DNA from: Flavobacteriales bacterium
GTDB taxonomy: Bacteria; Bacteroidota; Bacteroidia; Flavobacteriales_D; Crocinitomicaceae
Direction of reading: 5' to 3'
Length of the DNA: 39,445 bases
Assembly: GCA_018883325.1 (NCBI GenBank)
Contig: VEQH01000041.1
Span: forward strand, 1 to 39,445
The notes under the pieces are model-generated. The model was not told where the DNA came from, did no database searches, and saw nothing but the letters and a program-made list of their open reading frames with translations. Position numbers and translations under genes: made by a program. Each line of letters begins with the position of its first letter. Within the stretch, counting starts at the first letter, position 1. Of this stretch, positions 24,943 through 31,807 are shown piece after piece.

Positions 24943-25092
24943 TACGTAGTTCTACGCGTTTTTTAAAGTAAAATCCCTCTCTAATTAGAGCAAAATAGTT
25001 GTTAAAGTAATGATTACCAGTAATTATTGTTTTAGATATGATATAATCGCTATTGGTAAAAATTATTTCATTTTTTTCAGCTTTCTATATTT
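24943..25092 (+). promoter_or_regulatory. TACGTAG promoter module, copy 6
   Basis: The dyad TACGTAGTTCTACGCG is followed by AAAGTAAAATCCC and then diverged AT-rich sequence, and it ends TTTTTTTCAGCTTTCTATATTTATGG. The TATATTTATGG box is exactly 150 bases from the dyad, as in copy 4. Genes at 25167 and 25625 and the CBASS operon from 25961 follow with short gaps, so this module may drive all of them. Confidence 0.65.
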
Positions 25093-25170
25093 ATGGATTA
25101 TTTAATTGAATATACCACATCAAAACAAATTGTGTATGAATGCAATTATAAAATTGATTTAAAAAAATGA
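25093..25170 (+). CDS. Possible leader mini-ORF (25 aa)
   Basis: ATG at 25093 opens MDYLIEYTTSKQIVYECNYK and ends KIDLKK. Its TGA overlaps the start of the next gene in ATGA (25167-25170). It begins exactly at the end of the promoter module, the same geometry as the 8-aa frame at 20085. A leader peptide, a translational coupler or a remnant gene start are all possible. Confidence 0.35.
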   Translation: MDYLIEYTTSKQIVYECNYKIDLKK

Positions 25171-25601
25171 AAAAACTAGAAAACGAAAAAGTGATTTTGA
25201 CTTCAAATAATGACAAGATCATTCTTACCGATCATCGCATTCACATGAAAGTGAAAGATTGGGGAATTGATTATTCCATAGGAATATTTTTGGAGGACAT
25301 AAGCTCCATAGAAGTGAAGTATAAAAGTAGCTTGATTTTGCTGTTGGCGGGAATTATTTCCATTGTTGGAAGTGTGTTTTATGGCTTGTCAGAAAATCAA
25401 AGTAACATAATGGTTTTGGGCTTAATCTTAGGTTTGATTCTATTAGCTTTCTGGTGGTTCAGTCGTCAGCATATAGTTTCCATTAGTCCAAATGGTGGTG
25501 CAAAATTGAATTTCTCCATCCAAGGTTTCGATGCTGAAAAAGTGGAAGATTTTGTTTGGAAGGTGAGTAAAGCGAAGGCGGAGAGGGTGAGGAATTTTTA
25601 A
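25167..25601 (+). CDS. Two-TM membrane protein with PH-like domain
   Basis: The 144-aa protein starts with a beta-rich segment (KVILTSNNDKIILTDHRIHMKV, residues 8-29) followed by FLEDISSIEVKYKS. Two membrane helices come next at about 55-72 (LILLLAGIISIVGSVFYG) and 80-98 (IMVLGLILGLILLAFWW). A further strand-rich tail ends in a helix (DAEKVEDFVWKVSKAKAE). This split PH-like fold around two helices is common in small bacterial membrane proteins of unknown role. It starts within ATGA of the mini-ORF and is followed after 23 bases by the gene at 25625. Confidence 0.65.
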   Translation: MKKLENEKVILTSNNDKIILTDHRIHMKVKDWGIDYSIGIFLEDISSIEVKYKSSLILLLAGIISIVGSVFYGLSENQSNIMVLGLILGLILLAFWWFSRQHIVSISPNGGAKLNFSIQGFDAEKVEDFVWKVSKAKAERVRNF

Positions 25602-25624
25602 TGTTTAATTTTTAATGTTTGATT

Positions 25625-25945
25625 ATGAAATTAGTTTTTAACGCAAATAGACCTTGTTATCTTCGAAAGAGTATCATCGAAATCATTGAACAAGAAGAAC
25701 TTAACACCTGGATGATTCATACACATTTAGGAAGAAAATATTTAAAACATACAGGTCAATGGGGAGAAAAAGGAGTAATAAATATTGACTGTATTGATAT
25801 TGGTGAAACTATGACAGTTGAAGTCTTAAAATTAACTAGCTCTAATGTTGAAATAATTGATTTCGAAGGATATTATTTAGGTAGATTTTGCGAATTAATG
25901 TTCGTCAATTTCCCAAATAGATTTACTTCAATTGATAAAGAATAA
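25625..25945 (+). CDS. Unknown 106-aa protein ahead of CBASS
   Basis: I place the start at ATG 25625 (MKLVFNANRPCYLRKSIIEI). A TTG six bases upstream is less likely. The protein is small and mixed alpha/beta, with no membrane helix or signal peptide: a helix at about 13-30, then strands VINIDCIDI, MTVEVLKLT and NVEIIDFEGYYLGRF. I do not recognise it. It ends only 15 bases before the CD-NTase start on the same strand, so it is likely co-transcribed with the CBASS operon. It could be an accessory or an unrelated rider. Confidence 0.55.
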   Translation: MKLVFNANRPCYLRKSIIEIIEQEELNTWMIHTHLGRKYLKHTGQWGEKGVINIDCIDIGETMTVEVLKLTSSNVEIIDFEGYYLGRFCELMFVNFPNRFTSIDKE

Positions 25946-25960
25946 ACATAAATATACTAT

Positions 25961-26956
25961 ATGAAATTGACAAATTTACAATTGGAGAATTTTATTGGAA
26001 GGATAAAACTCAAGGAAGCGAATATGAAGAAATATCGCGACCAAGTCGATAATTTAAAAATTAAGCTTGAAACAAAAATAAAAGATGATGAGAGAACTGG
26101 CGTAAAAGTTACTAAGTTTCTTATTGCTGGTTCATGGAAAAAACGAACTATTCTAAGGCCAACAGGTGAAAATCCAATTGATATTGATTTAATTCTTTTT
26201 GTTGAAGGTGATGAAAATTTACATAAAGATTTACGAAAACTTCATGATTTTATAGTAGAGTATCTTGAAGAAATTTATCCAAGTAAAGATATTGCTAGAG
26301 ATGTAGATGCCGAAGAAAATACAAAATCAATTAAAATTACCTTTAGTGGCACTGGGCTTCAACTGGATATTGTTCCTGTTGTTCCATTAAAAAATCCAGT
26401 TGAATACGTTTGGCAACCACAGAAAGGCGGTGGAGGTAAACAGTATATAACCAGTATAAGCAAACAATTGGATTTTGCAAAACAAAGAAAGGAAAATAAT
26501 TCATCTTTTACATCAATTGTAAGAGCAATAAAGTGGTGGAAGAATTATAAAGAATTGAACCCTGTGGATGATGAACCTGGACTTTCTTCTTTCGTAATTG
26601 AATTGATTGTTTCTCATTTGGATCTTAACGAAGGTATAGAAAATGATATTGAATCTGGAATTATTAGATTTTTTCGCTTTGTAAGTGACCCAAATTTTCC
26701 AATAATCAAATTCAAAGATGCAATAAAAACTGTACCAGCAACATTTGACACACCTATATATGTTGCAGACCCAACTAATAATGACAACAACGCTGCTAAA
26801 AAACTTGATAGTACAATTTGGGAAGAAGTAATTAAGGAAGCAAATGATGCTTTTGATTCTTTATTTATTGCACAGTCAAAAATTGGCGAAGGTGATACAA
26901 TTGAAGAATGGAAACATGTTTTCGGACCAAAATTTAACATAACTAAAGAAGACTAA
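25961..26956 (+). CDS. CBASS cyclic-oligonucleotide synthase (CD-NTase)
   Basis: The 331-aa protein is a cGAS/DncV-like nucleotidyltransferase. It has the Gly-Ser loop AGSWKKRT (56-63), the metal-binding pair PIDIDLILF (D74 and D76), and the third acidic residue in LQLDIVPVVPL (D136). The helical C-terminal lobe contains IVRAIKWWKNY and SSFVIELIVSHL. CD-NTases make cyclic di- or trinucleotides on phage infection, and these activate an effector. HORMA and TRIP13-like genes follow directly (2-base gap, then 1-base and 4-base overlaps), which defines type III CBASS. In that type the enzyme is switched on by a HORMA protein. All catalytic residues are intact. I do not assign a clade. Confidence 0.92.
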   Translation: MKLTNLQLENFIGRIKLKEANMKKYRDQVDNLKIKLETKIKDDERTGVKVTKFLIAGSWKKRTILRPTGENPIDIDLILFVEGDENLHKDLRKLHDFIVEYLEEIYPSKDIARDVDAEENTKSIKITFSGTGLQLDIVPVVPLKNPVEYVWQPQKGGGGKQYITSISKQLDFAKQRKENNSSFTSIVRAIKWWKNYKELNPVDDEPGLSSFVIELIVSHLDLNEGIENDIESGIIRFFRFVSDPNFPIIKFKDAIKTVPATFDTPIYVADPTNNDNNAAKKLDSTIWEEVIKEANDAFDSLFIAQSKIGEGDTIEEWKHVFGPKFNITKED

Positions 26957-26958
26957 CT

Positions 26959-27471
26959 ATGTCCAACACTTATACTAATACAGGAACCTATACTGTTACA
27001 GACATTAGAAAAACGTTTGAAGGTTTTGGTGCAGATTTCAGAATGATTGCTTCGAGAACAGGAAAAAGAACAATTAATGAGGTTGAAGACTTTATAAATG
27101 ATATTTTAATCTGGGCAGAAACCAAAAATCTTAATTACGTTGATATTACACTAGTTGACTCAAATATAAAACCACTAAAAGCCGTCAGATATAAAGTTGA
27201 TGAGAATGGAAAGGCAAATCAAAGTGATAGAGCAGGAAATAATAATGATTGGCAAAATTTACCGAATACTGAATTAAGAGTTGTTGTAAACTTCAATAAA
27301 AACTGGACAAATCAAACAGAAGAACAGCGTAATAATTTTATGTCAGTTAATAATTTTAGGTGTGGTTGGGGAAGATTAGATTTTGACAATTCATATAATC
27401 ATTTATCAAAGGATGATGCCCAGTTATATGCGAGTAAAGGATATGAACTAAAAAAAGAAAACTTTAAATAA
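26959..27471 (+). CDS. cap7: Bacterial HORMA protein of type III CBASS (Cap7-like)
   Basis: The 170-aa protein starts TYTVTDIRKTFEGFGADFRMIASRTG (about 11-36), followed by a helix (INEVEDFINDILIWAETKN) and strands VDITLVDS and LKAVRYKV. A C-terminal segment contains NNFRCGWGRLDFDNSYNHLS. This pattern and the length fit bacterial HORMA proteins of CBASS. These bind phage peptides or other closure partners and activate the CD-NTase. It lies between CD-NTase and TRIP13-like genes with 2 bases before and a 1-base overlap after. I see only one HORMA gene, so this is the one-HORMA subtype. The assignment leans on context as much as on sequence. Confidence 0.8.
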   Translation: MSNTYTNTGTYTVTDIRKTFEGFGADFRMIASRTGKRTINEVEDFINDILIWAETKNLNYVDITLVDSNIKPLKAVRYKVDENGKANQSDRAGNNNDWQNLPNTELRVVVNFNKNWTNQTEEQRNNFMSVNNFRCGWGRLDFDNSYNHLSKDDAQLYASKGYELKKENFK

Positions 27472-28355
27472 TGGCTTCAATATTTGATAATACAATTGAT
27501 CTTCCAAATCCTTGGATTAAAGAACGTGCAGCTAATTTAATTGGTTTTGAAGCAAAGTTTCAGAGAATATATGGAAACTTAAAGTTACTTCTAGACCAAG
27601 AAGGCTTAAAGGCTTGGAGTAAAAAACACCATAAATTAGAGTTGCCCGTAATTGAACAGCTTACCGAACGTTATCCTTTGATAATTTTAGCAGGTGATGC
27701 TGGTACTGGTAAAACTGTTTCTGCCGAAGCAATTGCTGACAGAATGGTTAGAGAGTTGAACAGAGAAGGTTTTTTTCTGAAATTGAGTACAAGGGTCAGA
27801 GGAGAAGGTCTTCATGGTCAAATGGGTAATTTGGTAAATGACGCATTTGCCGAATTAAAAAAGCAAGCAGGTAAAAACAGAATTGCTTTTTTGCTTATTG
27901 ACGAAGCCGATGCAATTGCTACTACTCGTTCAACTATGCAAATGCATCAAGAAGAGAAAGCTGCTGTAAATACACTGATTCAAAAAATTGATGAAATTCG
28001 AGATTTAAAAGGTAGGGCTGTAATTTTTATGTCAACAAACAGACTGCATTTCATAGATGAAGCTATAGTAAGGAGGGCTGCAGTAATTTTAGAATTTGAA
28101 CGACCTAACGAACAAGAACGAAAAGATCTTTTCGAAAAAAGCCTATTAGGTATTGAATTTACAAAAAATGAATTACAAGAACTTGCAAACTTAACAAGTC
28201 CAGAAAAAAATGAGAATTTAGGTCATTCATTTTCAGATATTCGATTAAAAATTTTACCTGAAGCAATTGCAAATTGTTTTCCAGATAATCCTTTAACATT
28301 TGAAACTCTGTGTGAAACAATAAAACAAATTAAACCAAGTCCACAAATAAAATGA
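27471..28355 (+). CDS. cap6: TRIP13/Pch2-like AAA+ ATPase of CBASS (Cap6-like)
   Basis: The 294-aa protein is an AAA+ ATPase. It has Walker A AGDAGTGKT (74-82), Walker B IAFLLIDEADAIATT (about 134-148), a sensor 1 region VIFMSTNRLHFIDEAI, and arginine-finger RRAAVILEF. The helical lid contains GHSFSDIRLKILPEAI. In type III CBASS this enzyme, like eukaryotic TRIP13, remodels the closed HORMA protein and shuts off signalling. It overlaps the HORMA gene by one base and the effector gene by four. Confidence 0.9.
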   Translation: MASIFDNTIDLPNPWIKERAANLIGFEAKFQRIYGNLKLLLDQEGLKAWSKKHHKLELPVIEQLTERYPLIILAGDAGTGKTVSAEAIADRMVRELNREGFFLKLSTRVRGEGLHGQMGNLVNDAFAELKKQAGKNRIAFLLIDEADAIATTRSTMQMHQEEKAAVNTLIQKIDEIRDLKGRAVIFMSTNRLHFIDEAIVRRAAVILEFERPNEQERKDLFEKSLLGIEFTKNELQELANLTSPEKNENLGHSFSDIRLKILPEAIANCFPDNPLTFETLCETIKQIKPSPQIK

Positions 28356-29191
28356 CGACAAGCCAATCAAACATAGTTGTAATTTTGATATTCGGAGGTT
28401 TTATAGCATTTAGAACAATATTTCCCGCTCAAGAAAATGACACCTTTTCAAATACTCTTTTCAATCTTTCAATTGAATTGGTTGGAGGAATCTTGCTCTA
28501 TAGTCTATTACAATTAATGCAAAATATTAAGCAACTTAGATTTTATTTTCAAACTCAGTTTCTTTATCGTAAAAAAGAAATAAGACTATCTATAGCTTAC
28601 CTTTTCAGAATAAATGTAAACGGCAAATACTTATTAGTGAAAAGTAGACTAAAACCCGTTTATCAGCCTGTTGGTGGTGCTTTCAAAACTTTACCTGGTT
28701 CTGAAAAAGTATTTGAAAAGTTGCAAGTCAGACCTGATAGGCTTATCGAAACTGAACACGGTATTGCTAAGGAAGATTTAAGAGTACATGTTAAAGGAAT
28801 CAATGTTATTGAATTTTTGGAGTGGTTCAAATCCAGAGAAGACAGAGAGCTTTCTCCTTGGAGAGAGTTTTGCGAAGAACTAATAACAACTGGAATTTTA
28901 CCTTGGGAACAATTCAGATATATCAATTACAAATTTAAAGGTACAGTTCAATCACCAATAATTACTTTGGAAAGTGGAGGAAAAGGTATGTTCCTATTTG
29001 AAATTTACGACCTTGTAATTAATGATGAGCAAAAAACCATTCTTCAAGAACTACTTAGAAATGGGAATAAAGAGGAATATATTTGGGTGGACGACTATTT
29101 AATTCAAAGATTAGGTCATGATGAGAGGAGTAAAACATTCGTTCAAATTTCTCCTCAAACAAGGTATGCACAGAATTTAAAATGGAAGTAA
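28352..29191 (+). CDS. CBASS effector: two TM helices plus SMODS-associated NUDIX domain
   Basis: The 279-aa protein begins with two membrane helices (about 8-24 and 36-55) and a basic stretch. A globular domain starts near residue 78 (IRLSIAYLFRINVNGKYLLVKSRLK, then PVYQPVGGAFK). These residues and the partial NUDIX box WREFCEEL (about 172-179) match the SMODS-associated NUDIX family, a predicted nucleotide sensor. In such effectors (the 2TM-NUDIX class of CBASS), ligand binding is thought to drive the helices to disrupt the inner membrane. The canonical NUDIX box is incomplete, so sensing rather than hydrolysis is more likely. It is the last gene of the operon, ATGA-coupled to the ATPase. 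Confidence 0.8.
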   Translation: MTTSQSNIVVILIFGGFIAFRTIFPAQENDTFSNTLFNLSIELVGGILLYSLLQLMQNIKQLRFYFQTQFLYRKKEIRLSIAYLFRINVNGKYLLVKSRLKPVYQPVGGAFKTLPGSEKVFEKLQVRPDRLIETEHGIAKEDLRVHVKGINVIEFLEWFKSREDRELSPWREFCEELITTGILPWEQFRYINYKFKGTVQSPIITLESGGKGMFLFEIYDLVINDEQKTILQELLRNGNKEEYIWVDDYLIQRLGHDERSKTFVQISPQTRYAQNLKWK

Positions 29192-29725
29192 TTATTTATT
29201 TTTTTCTATTATATTTCTATCAGCCTTCTGATTTCTCCCCAAAAAAAATCCCAATCCAGTTCAAATCAATTTTTACAATGAGTAACCAAAATCCAGAACT
29301 GTGTACGTGACCTTATGGACTATAATCATTAATGAAGAATGCAGCAGTTTTAGAAAAAATGTATAGACGTAACCTCTGTTTGCTAAAGTATGTCAAAGGT
29401 GTTTGGTTTTTAGTGACCCAATAGATTTTATAGTAGAACTGCCAGTTTTTCTCTTGGTAATTTTAAAACTAAAAAAATATGGCAAAATATGAAGGTAGAA
29501 ATTTGAATAAATAAAGATAGTGCAAGTTTAAAACAAGATGTTTTAAAAAATGAAAACTTTAAATGAATCGATATAATTAAGTAAAATGATAATATACTCT
29601 TGGAATTTAATAAAGTTATCTTGCAATTGAATAACTTAATATTAATAGATAATAAAGAAAACCAAAAGATAACGGAATCGAATGAGTTATAACTTTACCA
29701 GTGGGATACAAAAAAAGGAAAAAAA
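29192..29725. other. 530-bp gap between CBASS and Gabija-like loci
   Basis: No intact gene is present. A frame starting at 29479 (MAKYEGRNLNK) hits a stop, but coding-like sequence continues in another frame (NKDSASLKQDVLKNENFK) around a duplicated AATAAA. It is probably the frameshifted start of a lost gene. A TAACTTTA box about 35 bases before the start at 29726 may be the -7 element of the next operon. Confidence 0.35.
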
Positions 29726-31807
29726 ATGAAAATATCAAAAATTGAAATAGAAAATTATAGGCTTTTGAAGAACTTTTCAATTGACCTAGAGGAAGAGTTA
29801 TCACTTGTAATTGGAAAGAATAATACTGGAAAAACTTCACTTTTATCAGTTCTTGACAAATTTATAAATGAGAAAAGTAAATTTTCTTATGATGACTTTA
29901 ATATTGATTTCAAAAATGATTTAGAAGCTCTAATAAAGTCAGCTGATGTTCCCGATGAATTCCTACACAAAGGTATTAAACTGAAAACCTATATTGAATA
30001 TAACGACACTGATGATTTATCTAATGTTAGTAGAGTGTTGATGGATTTAGATCCTGATAATAACAACATTGTTTTAGGTTTTGAATACACGGTAAGTTAT
30101 GATGACTTTTTAAGAATAAAAGATGATTATACAGGTTTCGCAGCCAGTGAAAATGCAAAGAATGTTAAGAAGAAAGAATATAAACCAAGAGAGCTAAAAG
30201 ATTTTCTAAAGCAAAACTTAGAAGCTTATTTTAAAATTCATAAATTCTCTTTTGAATACGATACAGCTACAAAAAAGATTACCGAAACTAAACCAATTGA
30301 CCTTATAAGTGAGAACATTAATTTAAAAGACATCATTAGCTTCAAGTACATTAGTGCCAGAAGAGATGTGACAAATAAGGAAAAGGAAAACACACTCTCA
30401 AAACAAACTTCAAGTCTTTATAAAAAGAAAGAAGATAGTAGTGATAAGACCCAAGCTACAGAAGATTTTAAAGACCAGCTTTCAGAAACCGACAGTACAC
30501 TAAGTAACATCTACAAAGACTTATTTAAAGATGTAATAAAAAAAGTGCAGGATTTTGGTGGTGTTAAGTTGAATGATACAGATATAGCAATTATTTCAAC
30601 ATTACAACACCGAGAATTACTTGAAGGAAATACTACAGTGGTGTATACTCACGATGACCATAAGTTACCGGAGCATTATAACGGTTTAGGTTATATGAAC
30701 CTAATAAGTATGATTTTTGAAATTGAAATTTTGGTACAGGATTTCAAAAAAGATAAAGATAAAAAGCCCGCAGATATTAATCTACTTATTATAGAAGAAC
30801 CGGAGGCGCATACACATCCACAAATGCAATATGTTTTCATAAAAAACATAAAAAAATTACTTGGAGAAGGTATTAAAAGAGATGATGGTATAAACAGACC
30901 ATTACAGTACATAATCACAACACATTCATCGCACATTGTTGCAGATAGTGATTTCGATGATATTAAATATTTGAAAGCAATAACAAAGAATAATGTAACT
31001 GCTAAAAATCTGAAAGATTTAAGCGTCCAATATGATGCCGACCCGAAACAATATCAATTCTTAAAACAGTACCTAACAATCAGCAGGGCTGAAATCTTCT
31101 TTGCTGATAAGGCTATACTTATTGAAGGAGATACCGAAAGAATTTTAATACCAACTTTTATGCGAAAAGTTGATTTGGAAGAAGCCGCACGTTTAAAAGC
31201 AGCAGGAAACGATGATACATACTTACCACTTCTATCACAAAATATATCAATTATCGAAGTTGGAGCATATTCGCAAATATTTAAGAAGTTTATTGATTTC
31301 CTGGGTATTAAATCATTGATATTAACTGATATTGATGCTATTAAAGTAGTTAAACAAAATGAAAAAGGGGATGATGTTTGGGGAGCCTGTCCTGTGATAG
31401 AAGGGACTAAAACAAGTAATTCAGCAATTAATCATTTTTTGAGTGAAGTTACTTGGGATGATTTAAAAACATTAGCAATTGCTAATAGAACAATTCCTAT
31501 AGGAAGTTCGGACGTTTGTATATGCTATCAACAAGAAGAAAATACTTACCACGCAAGAAGTTTTGAAGATGCCTTTATACACTTGAATAGAGAATTCATA
31601 AAAGGAAATAAAGATACGTTCCAAGGAATAAAAAATGCTTCTGATTTCGATGACGATGCGAAAAGTCCATATGATTTAGCGGATAAATGTGTTAAGAAGA
31701 AAACCCATTTCGCTTTAGATATATTATATCATAGTGTTGAAAATTTTAGTAATTGGAATATTCCGGCTTACATTAAAAATGGTTTATTATGGCTGAAGGA
31801 AGATTAA
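29726..31807 (+). CDS. gajA: Gabija GajA-like OLD nuclease (ATPase plus TOPRIM)
   Basis: The 693-aa protein has an N-terminal ABC-type ATPase with Walker A GKNNTGKT (30-37). LLIIEEPEAHTHPQMQ follows near residue 355 as Walker B and D-loop, and then IITTHSSHIV. The TOPRIM domain includes AILIEGDTERILIP near residue 468 and SLILTDIDAIK near 530. A GajA-like nuclease next to a UvrD-like helicase is the definition of class 2 OLD and of Gabija, which senses nucleotide depletion and degrades phage DNA. Its end overlaps the helicase gene by 19 bases. It is longer than the well-studied 578-aa GajA, with extra residues before and after TOPRIM. It differs clearly from the solo OLD protein at 417. Confidence 0.85.
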   Translation: MKISKIEIENYRLLKNFSIDLEEELSLVIGKNNTGKTSLLSVLDKFINEKSKFSYDDFNIDFKNDLEALIKSADVPDEFLHKGIKLKTYIEYNDTDDLSNVSRVLMDLDPDNNNIVLGFEYTVSYDDFLRIKDDYTGFAASENAKNVKKKEYKPRELKDFLKQNLEAYFKIHKFSFEYDTATKKITETKPIDLISENINLKDIISFKYISARRDVTNKEKENTLSKQTSSLYKKKEDSSDKTQATEDFKDQLSETDSTLSNIYKDLFKDVIKKVQDFGGVKLNDTDIAIISTLQHRELLEGNTTVVYTHDDHKLPEHYNGLGYMNLISMIFEIEILVQDFKKDKDKKPADINLLIIEEPEAHTHPQMQYVFIKNIKKLLGEGIKRDDGINRPLQYIITTHSSHIVADSDFDDIKYLKAITKNNVTAKNLKDLSVQYDADPKQYQFLKQYLTISRAEIFFADKAILIEGDTERILIPTFMRKVDLEEAARLKAAGNDDTYLPLLSQNISIIEVGAYSQIFKKFIDFLGIKSLILTDIDAIKVVKQNEKGDDVWGACPVIEGTKTSNSAINHFLSEVTWDDLKTLAIANRTIPIGSSDVCICYQQEENTYHARSFEDAFIHLNREFIKGNKDTFQGIKNASDFDDDAKSPYDLADKCVKKKTHFALDILYHSVENFSNWNIPAYIKNGLLWLKED

